Source of the DNA: Chitinophagales bacterium
Lineage (GTDB): Bacteria > Bacteroidota > Bacteroidia > Chitinophagales > Saprospiraceae
DNA length: 64,000 nt
Direction of reading: 5' to 3'
Assembly: GCA_017303875.1 (NCBI GenBank)
Contig: JAFLBP010000023.1
Location: 36,942-100,941, forward strand
The position numbers and the translations under genes were made by a program. Position 1 is the first letter of the stretch, and the number at the start of each line of letters is the position of its first letter. Shown here piece after piece: positions 41,768-50,961 of the stretch. Below the pieces are notes generated by a model. It searched no databases. It worked only from the letters and a program-made list of their open reading frames with translations, and was not told the DNA's origin.

Positions 41768-43147
41768 TTGCCATTCATAAAATCCATCTCAGGTTTCAGA
41801 GGAACCATCGGCGGCACACCCGGCGATAATTTAACCCCGCAGGACATTGTTGCCTGTACCGCTGCCTTCGGTCAGTGGATCCTGGAAACCGGAGGCAACC
41901 CGAAAATTATCGTTGGCCGCGACGGCCGTATTTCCGGCGAACTGGTCGGCAACCTCGTTGTCAGTACCCTGCGCTTTATGGGCCTTGAAGTGGTAGATCT
42001 CGGCCTGAGCACCACGCCCACCGTAGAAATCGCCGTACCGCTCGAACAGGCCGGCGGCGGTATCATCATTACCGCTTCGCACAATCCGCGCGAGTGGAAC
42101 GCCCTGAAACTGCTCAACAGCACCGGCGAATTTATCAGCGCTGCCGATGGCGCCCGTGTGCTCGAACTGGCCGACAATGGCCAGGTGCACTACGCCAAAG
42201 TGGATAAACTCGGTGCTTATCGCCGCGATGATTCCTATATCGGCAAGCATATCGAACAAATTCTGGCCCTGCCTTTTCTGAATAAACCGGCCATTGCAGA
42301 TAAGAAATTCCGTGTGGTAGTGGATGCCGTGAACTCCACGGGCGCCATTTCTGTACCGCCCCTGCTCGAAAAATTAGGCTGCGAAGTCATACTGATTAAT
42401 GGCGAAATCAATGGTAAGTTTGCGCACAACCCCGAGCCGCTCAAAGAACATCTCGGCGAACTGGCACATGCCGTCAAACAAAATAAAGCACATCTCGGCA
42501 TCGCCGTCGACCCCGACGTTGATCGCTTAGTCTTTATGTGCGAAGACGGGGAACTGTTCGGCGAAGAATACACCTTAGTAGCCGTGGCCGATTATATGCT
42601 GGCTCGCCGCCCGGGCAACACCGTGTCGAACCTCTCGAGCACGCGCGCGCTGCGCGATGTGACGCAAAAACACGGCGGACAATATTTTGCCGCCGCAGTA
42701 GGGGAGGTCAATGTGGTGGCGCGTATGAAGGAAGTCAATGCCGTTATTGGCGGCGAAGGCAATGGCGGCGTGATTTTGCCGGATTTGCACTACGGCCGTG
42801 ATGCGCTGGTGGGCATTGCCCTGTTTTTGTCGTACCTGGCAGAAAGCGGAAAACGCATTTCCATCCTGCGTAAAACCCTGCCCGACTACCAGATGTCGAA
42901 AACAAAGATCGAGCGCGATCCGGCCATTGATCTGGAAAAGATCTTTTCGGCCCTGCGCGAAAAATACCGCAATGAACAGCTGAACAGTGAAGATGGCCTG
43001 AAAATCGACTTTGAAAGCGGCTGGGTGCACCTGCGCCCCTCCAACACAGAGCCGATTATCCGGGTTTATGCCGAAAGCAGCTCCATTGTTGTGGCTGAAA
43101 ACCTGACCAAAAAAATCATTCAGGATATTCACGAGCTGCGTTCCTGA
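41768..43147 (+). CDS. glmM: Phosphoglucosamine mutase
   Basis: A 459-residue alpha-D-phosphohexomutase, probably converting glucosamine-6-phosphate to glucosamine-1-phosphate for UDP-GlcNAc synthesis. Four domain motifs are present: phosphoserine loop TASHNP (Ser104), metal loop DPDVDR near 242, sugar loop GGEGNGG near 325 and phosphate loop RPSNTEP near 418. The start is a TTG codon at 41768: the family opening (PFIKSISGFRGTIGG) follows at once and no ATG is suitably placed. A general phosphoglucomutase/phosphomannomutase activity cannot be excluded from sequence alone. Confidence 0.9.
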   Translation: MPFIKSISGFRGTIGGTPGDNLTPQDIVACTAAFGQWILETGGNPKIIVGRDGRISGELVGNLVVSTLRFMGLEVVDLGLSTTPTVEIAVPLEQAGGGIIITASHNPREWNALKLLNSTGEFISAADGARVLELADNGQVHYAKVDKLGAYRRDDSYIGKHIEQILALPFLNKPAIADKKFRVVVDAVNSTGAISVPPLLEKLGCEVILINGEINGKFAHNPEPLKEHLGELAHAVKQNKAHLGIAVDPDVDRLVFMCEDGELFGEEYTLVAVADYMLARRPGNTVSNLSSTRALRDVTQKHGGQYFAAAVGEVNVVARMKEVNAVIGGEGNGGVILPDLHYGRDALVGIALFLSYLAESGKRISILRKTLPDYQMSKTKIERDPAIDLEKIFSALREKYRNEQLNSEDGLKIDFESGWVHLRPSNTEPIIRVYAESSSIVVAENLTKKIIQDIHELRS

Positions 43148-43206
43148 TTTCGCCCCGACAAAACCTGCCGGCTTACTAACCATCACCACCACATTTGCAA
43201 CTGCTT

Positions 43207-44370
43207 ATGCAACGCGTTTATCTTGATAATGCCGCTACATCGCCCATCCTCAATGAAGTTGTTGAGGCAATGGTGCCAGTTTTACGCGAACAATTCGGCA
43301 ACCCTTCCAGTATTCACGCCGAAGGCCGCAGCGTGCGCGCGCTGCTGGAACAGGCGCGTAAAACAGTTGCCCGCCTGCTCAATGCCGGTACGGCCGAAAT
43401 CTTTTTTACTTCCGGCGGCACGGAAAGCAACAATATGGCCATCAAATGTGCCGTGCGCGACCTTGGCGTACGCCGGATTATCAGCAGCCCGACAGAGCAC
43501 CACTGCGGACTGCATACGTTTGACAGTTTGCAGCGCGACGGTTTGGCGGAAATTGTTTACCTGAAAGTGGATGCCCAGGGCCGGATTTCGCTGGAAGACC
43601 TGGAAAATGCACTCCGCGCCGGCGGCGATACCAAGACACTGGTTTCGCTGATGCACGCCAACAACGAGATCGGTACCATGATTGATATGGAAGCCGTTGG
43701 GGCGCTTTGCAAGCAATATAAAGCGCTTTTTCATTGCGATACGGTGCAAACCATGGCGCATTTTCCCATTGATGTTCAGAAAGCGCAGGTAAATTTCCTG
43801 TCGGGCGCTGCACATAAATTCCACGGCCCCAAAGGCGTCGGTTTTATCTATATCCATCCGGATTCTCCCATTAAACCGCTAATCGACGGCGGTTCGCAGG
43901 AGCGCAACATGCGTGGTGGCACGGAAAATGTATACGGAATTGTAGGACTTGCCAAAGCGATGGAACTGGCGTTCGCTGAAATGGACGAACGCAATGCCCA
44001 TATCGCCGAAGTGCGGGCTTACCTGAAAAGCCGACTGGATGAAACATTTGAAGATATTCGCTACAACGGCGATCCGGAAGGCCCCTCGCTGTATACCGTA
44101 TTGAGCGTTTCTTTTCCACCTTCTCCGCGCAATGAACTGCTGCTGCTCAGCCTCGACATTGCGGGCATCAGCGCCTCCGGCGGCAGCGCCTGCTCCAGCG
44201 GCACCGAAAAAGGCAGTCATGTACTGGAAGCCATCGGCGCCGACCCGGCACGCAAAAGCATCCGTTTCTCCTTTTCTCATTTTAATACAAAAGAAGAAAT
44301 GGATTATGTCATTGAAAAACTGAAAACCATCATACCTGAAGCAGTCGCACAACAGGTTCAAGCTGTTTAA
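43207..44370 (+). CDS. Cysteine desulfurase (NifS/IscS family)
   Basis: A 387-residue PLP enzyme releasing sulfur from cysteine for iron-sulfur clusters and tRNA thiolation. I start at ATG 43207 (MQRVYLDNAATSPI) rather than the TTG four codons earlier. The PLP lysine is Lys204 in AAHKFHGPKG; the persulfide cysteine is Cys329 in GGSACSSGTEKGSH, the long-loop form of group I (NifS/IscS). TSGGTESNN near 72 and HANNEIG near 150 are typical. It lies 59 bases after glmM on the same strand and might be co-transcribed. Sulfur supply could serve the [2Fe-2S] ferredoxin at 45534 among others. Confidence 0.94.
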   Translation: MQRVYLDNAATSPILNEVVEAMVPVLREQFGNPSSIHAEGRSVRALLEQARKTVARLLNAGTAEIFFTSGGTESNNMAIKCAVRDLGVRRIISSPTEHHCGLHTFDSLQRDGLAEIVYLKVDAQGRISLEDLENALRAGGDTKTLVSLMHANNEIGTMIDMEAVGALCKQYKALFHCDTVQTMAHFPIDVQKAQVNFLSGAAHKFHGPKGVGFIYIHPDSPIKPLIDGGSQERNMRGGTENVYGIVGLAKAMELAFAEMDERNAHIAEVRAYLKSRLDETFEDIRYNGDPEGPSLYTVLSVSFPPSPRNELLLLSLDIAGISASGGSACSSGTEKGSHVLEAIGADPARKSIRFSFSHFNTKEEMDYVIEKLKTIIPEAVAQQVQAV

Positions 44371-44423
44371 ATTAAGCGCCGCCTTCAGTATTTAATCAAT
44401 CTTCAATCAAAAGCAATCAAAAC

Positions 44424-45350
44424 ATGAGTGAACAGCAGAACAAATCAAATGTATATGGTATCGTCGTAACGGTCTTGCTGTTGCTGTCGGCCATCGCCGG
44501 ATATTTTTTCTGGCAAAAATCTCAATCCTATCGCGACCAGAAAGACAAGGCTCAGGCCGAGCAAAAAACACTTGCCGCCGAAAAAGCACAACTCACAGCC
44601 GAACTCGACAGCCTTGCCATGGCCTATTCTTCCGTTCGTACGGAAAATGAAACCCTTCAGGGACGGGTCAACAGTACTGCTGCATTAGTGGAGCAAAAAC
44701 AATTGGTCATCAAGCAAATTCAGGCCAGCTCCGCCAAAGACATTGAAGCGCTGCGCGCACAAGTGGCAGAACTGAAAAAGGTCAAAACAGACTACGAAGC
44801 CATCGTAAAAGGCCTGCAACAGGAAAATGCCGATCTGAAGGCCGAAAACACACGTCTGGCCGGCGAAAATACAGAATTAAAAGGCTCTAACGCCAATCTT
44901 AGCGGTCAGGTTCAAGACCTTGCCAAGCAGCTCGAAGAGCAAATCCGCAAAACGCAATCCGCTACTTTCCGCGCCACTGCTTTCCGCGTGGAACTGGAAC
45001 GCCGCGGCGATAAACTGACGACGCGCGCCCGCAAAGCCCGCGAAATTTTTGTCAGCTTCGACCTGGCCGACGTGCCGCAGGCTTACCAAGGCCCGCAAAA
45101 ATTGTACATGGTCATTACGGATGAAAAAGGGACGCCGATTCCCAGCGAGAACCCGACCAAGGCGACCATCTATGCGCCGACCGGCCCCGTTGAAATTTCC
45201 GCCCTGCAAGTCAAACCCGTTGTGCTGGAAGCCACACAACGCCACTCTTTTACCCATAAATTTGATGATCGCCTGAAAGCAGGCAACTACGTCATCGCCA
45301 TCTACTGCGATAAAGGCCTGCTGGGCGCCAGCAGCTTTAGATTAGCGTAA
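44424..45350 (+). CDS. Membrane-anchored coiled-coil protein of unknown function
   Basis: A 308-residue protein with a short N-terminal tail, one membrane helix (VYGIVVTVLLLLSAIAGYFFW, given here only as about residues 10-30), a long coiled coil (about 35-180, with heptads such as LKAENTRLAGENTELKGSNANL) and a C-terminal beta domain of about 120 residues (KLYMVITDEKGTPIP...GNYVIAIYCDKGLLG) that looks Ig-like. No catalytic motif. The topology suggests an envelope-spanning or periplasmic scaffold. Similar hypothetical proteins occur in Bacteroidota. Its 3' end is followed within 7 bases by the large inverted heptamer array. Confidence 0.8.
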   Translation: MSEQQNKSNVYGIVVTVLLLLSAIAGYFFWQKSQSYRDQKDKAQAEQKTLAAEKAQLTAELDSLAMAYSSVRTENETLQGRVNSTAALVEQKQLVIKQIQASSAKDIEALRAQVAELKKVKTDYEAIVKGLQQENADLKAENTRLAGENTELKGSNANLSGQVQDLAKQLEEQIRKTQSATFRATAFRVELERRGDKLTTRARKAREIFVSFDLADVPQAYQGPQKLYMVITDEKGTPIPSENPTKATIYAPTGPVEISALQVKPVVLEATQRHSFTHKFDDRLKAGNYVIAIYCDKGLLGASSFRLA

Positions 45351-45356
45351 ATAACG

Positions 45357-45533
<177 letters not shown>

Positions 45534-45537
<4 letters not shown>

Positions 45538-45863
45538 ACTGCGACTGGCGCCAGCTTTACAATAAGGCCGTCTAATGCAGTTTTGAGCTTGATCTGGCAG
45601 CCGAGGCGACTGTTTCCCTTTACAAAAAAGGCCTGATCGAGCATGTCCAATTCATCGTCGGTGGGATCATTGAGTTCGTGATCGGATTGGACGTACACAT
45701 GGCAGGAAGCGCAGAGCGCCATGCCGCCGCAAGTGCCCTCCACGGGCAATTCATAACTTTTACACAGCTCCATCAGATTCATATTCATATCTGTGGGCGC
45801 ATCGAGTTCATGCGGCAGATCTTCACGGTCGATTACCGTGATTTTTATCATATTTTCTTCCAT
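45534..45863 (-). CDS. Adrenodoxin-type [2Fe-2S] ferredoxin
   Basis: A 109-residue electron carrier. The four cluster cysteines are Cys45, Cys51 and Cys54 (CGGMALCASC) and Cys89 (RLGCQI), the spacing of the adrenodoxin/ISC-ferredoxin group; MCN-type acidic loops (DHELNDPTDDELDMLD) follow, as in these proteins. It lies 6 bases downstream of a ferredoxin reductase gene, its likely electron donor. Its stop codon lies inside the inverted heptamer array. Confidence 0.95.
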
Positions 45864-45869
45864 ATTGGC

Positions 45870-46889
45870 TTACACTGCTATCCCTTCGATGCCGGTAACG
45901 GTGGTGTATTTGAAGGATAATTTTTTATCGGGGTGAACGATTTTGAAGGCCGACTGGCAGGCCAGTGTCGCTTCGTGAAATCCGCAGAGAATGAGTTTGA
46001 GTTTGCCGGGGTAGGTATTGATATCGCCGATGGCAAAAATACCGGGCACATTGGTGCTGTAATCGAAAGTATTGACTTCAACTGCGCCTTTGTCGACGGC
46101 CAGTCCCCACTCGCCGATAGGACCAAGTTTGGGCGTCAGGCCGAATAAAGGAATGAAGTTATCTGCTGCGATTTCAAATTCGCCTTCGGTATCGTGTTGC
46201 ACCACAACACCGCTGAGCTGGCCATTGCCTTGCAGCCCGGTGACCTGTGCATTGGTTACCAAGCGGATACGGCCTGCAGCGGCCAGTTCCTGCACTTTTT
46301 CCACGCTGTCCAAAGCGCCGCGGAATTCGGTACGGCGGTGGATGAGGGTCAGTTCTTTGGCGACATCGGCGAGGAAGATACTCCAGTCGAGCGCGGAATC
46401 ACCGCCGCCGGCAATCACAATTTTGCGGTCGCGGTAGTTTTCCGGATTGCGCACGAAGTAGTCGATACCCCTGTTTTCAAACGCCTCGATGTTGTCGATC
46501 GGTGGCTTGCGGGGTTCAAAACTGCCCAGTCCGCCAGCGATAAAGATAACCGGTGCGCGGTGCACGGTACCATCTGTGGTAGTGAGCTGGAAGCGTCCGT
46601 CTTCGAGTTTTTCCATACTGTCGGCGCGTTCGCCGAGGGTGAAGCCTGGTTCAAATGGCTCAATTTGTTTGAGCAGGTTTTGCACCAGATCACCGGCCAG
46701 CACGCTGGGATAACCGGGGATGTCGTAGATCGGTTTTTTGGGATAAATTTCCGTCAGTTGACCTCCGGCCTGGGGAAGTGCATCAATGAGGTGACAACGG
46801 AGCTTGAGCAATCCGGCTTCAAAAACGGAAAACAGCCCAACAGGGCCGGCGCCGATGATGAGGATGTCGGTCTCAATAATATTTTTCAT
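45870..46889 (-). CDS. Ferredoxin-NADP reductase, thioredoxin-reductase-like type
   Basis: A 339-residue two-dinucleotide-domain flavoprotein. The FAD motif GAGPVG is at 13-18, the NADPH-binding GGGDSA near 160 and the second FAD segment AIGDINTYPGK near 293. It lacks the CxxC redox pair of thioredoxin reductase, and with the ferredoxin gene 6 bases downstream it fits the YumC-like ferredoxin reductase group. Reduces the ferredoxin with NADPH. Confidence 0.93.
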   Translation of the reverse strand: MKNIIETDILIIGAGPVGLFSVFEAGLLKLRCHLIDALPQAGGQLTEIYPKKPIYDIPGYPSVLAGDLVQNLLKQIEPFEPGFTLGERADSMEKLEDGRFQLTTTDGTVHRAPVIFIAGGLGSFEPRKPPIDNIEAFENRGIDYFVRNPENYRDRKIVIAGGGDSALDWSIFLADVAKELTLIHRRTEFRGALDSVEKVQELAAAGRIRLVTNAQVTGLQGNGQLSGVVVQHDTEGEFEIAADNFIPLFGLTPKLGPIGEWGLAVDKGAVEVNTFDYSTNVPGIFAIGDINTYPGKLKLILCGFHEATLACQSAFKIVHPDKKLSFKYTTVTGIEGIAV

Positions 46890-46901
46890 TGCAACAAGGT
46901 G

Positions 46902-47684
46902 TTATTTTCCGGTAAATTGAGCCGGGCGTTTTTCGAGGAATGCACTCGCGCCCTCGCGGAAATCTTCCGTGCCACAGCATTCGCCAAAAGCATCCACTTC
47001 TTTCCAGAAGCCGTCTACACCTTCGTCATAATACGCATTGACGCATTCAATGACCCGGCTGACTGCAAAGGGTGCTTTGCCGGCAATTTTTTCTATCAGC
47101 GCTTTCGCCTCTTCCACTTCGCGGCCCAAAGGTACCACGCGGTTGACCAGTCCCCAGTGACTTGCGTCACTTACGCTGATAAGATCTGCGGTCATCATAA
47201 ATTCCAGGGCGCGGCTTTTGCCGATACATTGTACCAGACGCTGTGTGCCGCCGTAACCGGGAATAAGGCCCAGATTGACCTCCGGCTGGCCAAAACGGGC
47301 TTTTTCACCGGCCACACGCAGGTGGCAGGCCATGGCCAGCTCGCAACCACCGCCAAGGGCAAAACCATTGACTGCGGCCACTACCGGGCGGTGAAAACGC
47401 TCGATGAGGAAAAATACATCCTGGCCGCGCTTGGCGAAAGCCATGCCGTCGGCCGGGCTGAGGTCGCGGAACTCCGAAATGTCGGCGCCTGCAACAAATG
47501 CTTTTTCACCGGCGCCGGTGAGTACCACGCCTTTCAGATTTTCTATTTCAAAAGCCGCTTCACCGAAAAAATGCTGCAATTCCAGCATCGTTTGCGTATT
47601 GAGGGCATTCAACGCTTTTTCGCGGTTGATGGTTACGATGGCGATGCCGTCTTCAATGCGGACGAGCAGGTTTTCGTATGTCAT
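46902..47684 (-). CDS. Enoyl-CoA hydratase/isomerase family protein
   Basis: A 260-residue crotonase-fold enzyme. I start at ATG 47684, one base after the stop of the upstream acyltransferase gene; a TTG three codons earlier overlaps that stop. AGADISEF near 67 forms the oxyanion hole, ALGGGCELAMACHLRVA near 105 the core signature, and glutamates in GGGCELA and FGQPEVNLGLIPGYGGTQRL correspond to the hydratase catalytic pair. Likely hydrates short-chain enoyl-CoA in beta-oxidation or the reverse butyryl route. Part of a close minus-strand run engB-plsB-ech-fnr-fdx. Confidence 0.94.
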   Translation of the reverse strand: MTYENLLVRIEDGIAIVTINREKALNALNTQTMLELQHFFGEAAFEIENLKGVVLTGAGEKAFVAGADISEFRDLSPADGMAFAKRGQDVFFLIERFHRPVVAAVNGFALGGGCELAMACHLRVAGEKARFGQPEVNLGLIPGYGGTQRLVQCIGKSRALEFMMTADLISVSDASHWGLVNRVVPLGREVEEAKALIEKIAGKAPFAVSRVIECVNAYYDEGVDGFWKEVDAFGECCGTEDFREGASAFLEKRPAQFTGK

Positions 47685-47685
47685 G

Positions 47686-49407
47686 TTATTCAACTTTTAG
47701 CACTTCAATTTCCTCTTTTTTCCACGAAACATATTTTTCCAGCTTGTAGTTCGCCAGTCGGTTGTGGTAAAAATAAAGGACGGTGAAATTATTGGAGATG
47801 ATGTCGTTGTCTTTGTTGATGGCAAGGGGCATTTCCTTGTGGAATACGCCTAAATTTTTCACCCCCAAACGGATAATTTCGGCGGCGCCGAGCCGCGCAT
47901 CCGGTTCGAGTTCAATTTTTCCGGCTTGTTCCCAATCCAGCAGCAGGGCCTGCAATTGTGCCACCACTTCTTCCACGGCGCGGAAAGGGAACACGTAGTC
48001 GTCGTGGGGCAGGCGCAGAATGCCGAAAATATCGAGTTTCGGGTGTTGGTGCACCAGGATCTGGAAAACGGCGTAGGCAACAATATGGCTGCACAGGGCG
48101 ACATTTTCCACATGATAGCGTTGCACCACCCGTTCGGCCAGCAACTTGGTATATTCTGTTTCTCGTTGCCGGTCTTCGGTGACATGAGCCTGCGACAGGA
48201 AATAATCGCTGATATCAATTCGGTTGCCGAAGCGGTCGTGGCTGTTTCCTTCGGCATCCACAAAATTTCCGATCACGTCCATGGGTTTACCGACGCTGAT
48301 GGTAATATCGCTGGTGGAGGAGAACAAGCGCCATACAAAACGCAGCCATCCGCGAATGCTGGTGCCTTCGTCGCGCAGGCGCAGGTAGTTTTCCTTGCCG
48401 GTCTGGCGCAGGTGTTCTTCAATGAGGAAGGGCGCTTCCAGTACGAAGTTGTAGCAAAGCACCATCGGCACGATGAATACTTTTTTGCTGCTGCCTTGCT
48501 GGCACATGGCGCGCTGGGCTTCTACGCAGGTGCCGAGCAGCCCCATTTTGAGGTCGTCTTCGAGTGCGCCGGAGCGCGAGCGCGTGCCGCCCGGGAAGAA
48601 GAGGCTGTTCACCCCGCGCTGAATACTCAGCTTGCTCATGGCTTTGAGCGTTTCGAGGTAAATGGTATTTTTCTTGCGCCGGTCGACGCGGTAAGCGCCG
48701 AGCCGGTTCATAAAGTAGGCTGCCGGGCCAAAGTTGTAGAGGTTGAGGCCGGCGCCATAGGAGAAAGAAGGCAGACCCATGATAGAATCCATCACGTAGC
48801 CCACCAAAATAGAATCCAGGTTGCTGGAGTGGGTGGGTACCACCACCACGGTGCCCTGTTCGAATAATCGGCGCACCGTTTCAATATCGCCGGTTACGTT
48901 CAGGCGTTCATACAGTTGGCGGCGGCCGCCGAATACCAATGCCCGCAGGCTTTTTCCGACTGCTGCGTTGAAAATACGGTTGAAAAAAGCCGTCAGGAAG
49001 CGCTGGGCAAAACGGAAAGTTCCTACCTGAAACGTGCCGACAATTTCTTCCGAGTAGCGGTGTACAATTTTCTGAAGAATTTCGGTTTGTACCGCCTTGG
49101 TATCCTCGTCTTTGCGGTCGAGGGTTTTTTTGATCAGTTTTTTGCTGATTTTATTCCAGAACAGGCGTTCGTTGGGCGGGTCAACTTTCCAAGGCGCTTC
49201 CTTGATGCGGATACGTTCCTGGTAGAGTGTTTTGACGATCAGGTCTGTGACATCCTGCTTGTAATCCTGGATGAGGCGGCGGGTGGTATACTCGTCAATT
49301 TCGCGGATAAATTCGGGCCGATCCTTACTGAGTTTGTAAATGGGCCAGTCTTCGATCCGCTCAATGACGCGTGGGTACAGTTTGATGTCTTTATGCTTGA
49401 TAATCAT
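47686..49407 (-). CDS. PlsB-like glycerol-3-phosphate / lysophosphatidate acyltransferase
   Basis: A 573-residue acyltransferase. The PlsC-type core has motif I HSSNLD near 194 (HX4D), a substrate-binding GAYRVDRR near 245 and motif III FPGGTRSRSG near 278. Size and the long flanking regions resemble PlsB/DHAPAT rather than the short PlsC. It should transfer acyl chains to glycerol-3-phosphate or its lyso product in membrane lipid synthesis. It overlaps engB by 4 bases and is followed at 1 base by the enoyl-CoA hydratase. Confidence 0.88.
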   Translation of the reverse strand: MIIKHKDIKLYPRVIERIEDWPIYKLSKDRPEFIREIDEYTTRRLIQDYKQDVTDLIVKTLYQERIRIKEAPWKVDPPNERLFWNKISKKLIKKTLDRKDEDTKAVQTEILQKIVHRYSEEIVGTFQVGTFRFAQRFLTAFFNRIFNAAVGKSLRALVFGGRRQLYERLNVTGDIETVRRLFEQGTVVVVPTHSSNLDSILVGYVMDSIMGLPSFSYGAGLNLYNFGPAAYFMNRLGAYRVDRRKKNTIYLETLKAMSKLSIQRGVNSLFFPGGTRSRSGALEDDLKMGLLGTCVEAQRAMCQQGSSKKVFIVPMVLCYNFVLEAPFLIEEHLRQTGKENYLRLRDEGTSIRGWLRFVWRLFSSTSDITISVGKPMDVIGNFVDAEGNSHDRFGNRIDISDYFLSQAHVTEDRQRETEYTKLLAERVVQRYHVENVALCSHIVAYAVFQILVHQHPKLDIFGILRLPHDDYVFPFRAVEEVVAQLQALLLDWEQAGKIELEPDARLGAAEIIRLGVKNLGVFHKEMPLAINKDNDIISNNFTVLYFYHNRLANYKLEKYVSWKKEEIEVLKVE

Positions 49408-50009
49408 GCCGGCGTAACTTTCAGAAGGCTTTCGATGTACTCGAGAATGTCGGCGCGGCCGGCGCGGGTATGGGAGGAGCTGATGAAATATTTGGGCATT
49501 TCCGACCAGGTTTTGAGCATTTCATTGCTGAATGCCTGGATGGAATTTTGCACAGCGCCTGGTTTGAGGCGGTCGGTTTTGGTAAAGATGAGGGCAAAAG
49601 GCACCTGGTTTTCGCCGAGGTGGTCGAGAAAGGCCAGGTCGACCTTGGAGGGCGGGTTGATGGTTGCGTCAATGAGCACGAAGGCGACGAGCATCTGCTC
49701 GCGGTTGAGCAGGTAATCGTTGATAAGCTTGGCGAGTACCTGTTGTTCGGATTTGGAGACACGGGCATAACCGTAGCCGGGCAAATCGACGAGGTGCCAG
49801 AATTTATTGATGAGGAAAAAGTTGAGCAGTCGCGTTTTTCCGGGGGTTCCCGACACTTTGGCGAGGCTTCTACGACTCGTCAGCATGTTGATGAGTGAGG
49901 ATTTTCCCACATTGGAGCGGCCGATAAAGGCAAACTCGGCGCGGCGCTCGCGGGGGCAGGCGCTTTCGTTGGGAAAGGAGGCTACAAAATCGGCGTGTTT
50001 GATTTCCAT
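49404..50009 (-). CDS. engB: Ribosome biogenesis GTP-binding protein EngB (YsxC/YihA)
   Basis: A 201-residue GTPase needed for large ribosomal subunit assembly. G1 is GRSNVGKSS near 30, G2 includes GTPGKTR near 55, G3 DLPGYG near 75, G4 TKTDR near 143. First gene of the minus-strand run, with a -7 box 10 bases before its ATG; its last 4 bases overlap the start of the acyltransferase gene. Confidence 0.96.
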   Translation of the reverse strand: MEIKHADFVASFPNESACPRERRAEFAFIGRSNVGKSSLINMLTSRRSLAKVSGTPGKTRLLNFFLINKFWHLVDLPGYGYARVSKSEQQVLAKLINDYLLNREQMLVAFVLIDATINPPSKVDLAFLDHLGENQVPFALIFTKTDRLKPGAVQNSIQAFSNEMLKTWSEMPKYFISSSHTRAGRADILEYIESLLKVTPA

Positions 50010-50019
50010 ATTAAGGCGG

Positions 50020-50027
50020 CAAAAGTA
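50020..50027 (-). promoter_or_regulatory. -7 box of engB
   Basis: Minus strand TACTTTTG, 10 bases from the ATG at 50009, so the leader would be only about 7 bases. Confidence 0.5.
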
Positions 50028-50125
50028 CGTTGTTTTGCCGGTATTTGTTTGTGTGGCAGGGAAATATGTGGCATTCCTGACAGCCGCGCTGTTGAACCAT
50101 CTTTTTTTGCTGCTGTTTAATTTTA

Positions 50126-50728
50126 ATGAGCAGTTTTTCCATGCGCAGTTTGCGCCCTTTCCTGATTCTATTCATTTCCTGTATGTCCCTTGGCGCCTGG
50201 GCACAATCGGCCGGCAAGCTGACGGAATTCGATCAGGCGCGCCTGAACCATCAGAAAAAAGCCATGCTGGTGCTGGGCGGCTGGGCAGCGGGCAATATCG
50301 GTGCGGGTTTGATCCTCCGCAGTCGCCGCAGCGGCGAAGACCGCTATTTCCATGAAATGAACGCGCTGTGGAACGGCGTCAACCTCGGCATTGCCGCTGC
50401 GGGTTATTGGTCGGCTACCCATGCCGGCGCTTCCCCGGATGTATACAGCGCCCTGCGCGAACATTATGCGTTTGAAAAGATACTATTGTTTAATGCCGGA
50501 TTGGATGTTGGCTACATGGCTGGTGGTTTTTACCTGATGGAGCGCGCCAAAAATACCAGTAAACGACCGGAGCGCCTGCGCGGTTACGGGAAATCCATTG
50601 TAGTGCAGGGCGCATTTCTCTTTGCATTTGACTTAGCCAATTACTTCATCAGCCACAGCCGTGAACACGAGGCCAAACTCCTGCTTGGTGCTACACCCGA
50701 CGGGGTGGGACTGTTGCTGCATTTTTAA
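50126..50728 (+). CDS. Small exported or inner-membrane protein of unknown function
   Basis: A 200-residue protein with an N-terminal signal (FLILFISCMSLGAWAQ) and two to four further hydrophobic helices (AMLVLGGWAAGNIGAGLIL, VNLGIAAAGYWSATHAG, LLFNAGLDVGYMAGGFYLM and VVQGAFLFAFDLANYF). No motif I can assign; similar small membrane proteins occur in Bacteroidota genomes. ATG 50141 (MRSLRPFL) is an alternative start. Divergent from engB. The spacer 50729-50961 has a dispersed repeat and nothing else I can name. Confidence 0.75.
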   Translation: MSSFSMRSLRPFLILFISCMSLGAWAQSAGKLTEFDQARLNHQKKAMLVLGGWAAGNIGAGLILRSRRSGEDRYFHEMNALWNGVNLGIAAAGYWSATHAGASPDVYSALREHYAFEKILLFNAGLDVGYMAGGFYLMERAKNTSKRPERLRGYGKSIVVQGAFLFAFDLANYFISHSREHEAKLLLGATPDGVGLLLHF

Positions 50729-50797
50729 ATTCGTTTTTTATAGCTACCATGAAGTGGTTGTGAAATCCATATTGTTGCAATTCTTTGAAAATCAGGA

Positions 50798-50837
50798 TAA
50801 AAGAATCCATCAATCTTCAAATCCACCCAAATCTTGG
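50798..50837 (+). repeat. Dispersed 40-base intergenic repeat, copy 2
   Basis: About 80% identical to 8801-8840. In copy 1 the repeat ends just before the galK -7 box; here no -7 box follows. Confidence 0.6.
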
Positions 50838-50961
50838 TATATGCCCGCCGCCAGGTTACAGCGGCCCGCTGACGGTAGAGGCTACGGCTGTGGTCAATGC
50901 GGGTTGTATATGTGATTGAGTGGGGGATAAGACAAAAGGCAATAACCTCGTTATAGTACTT

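Noticed and set aside
45870..46889. Thioredoxin reductase
   Set aside because: The CxxC active-site pair is missing and a ferredoxin gene follows directly.
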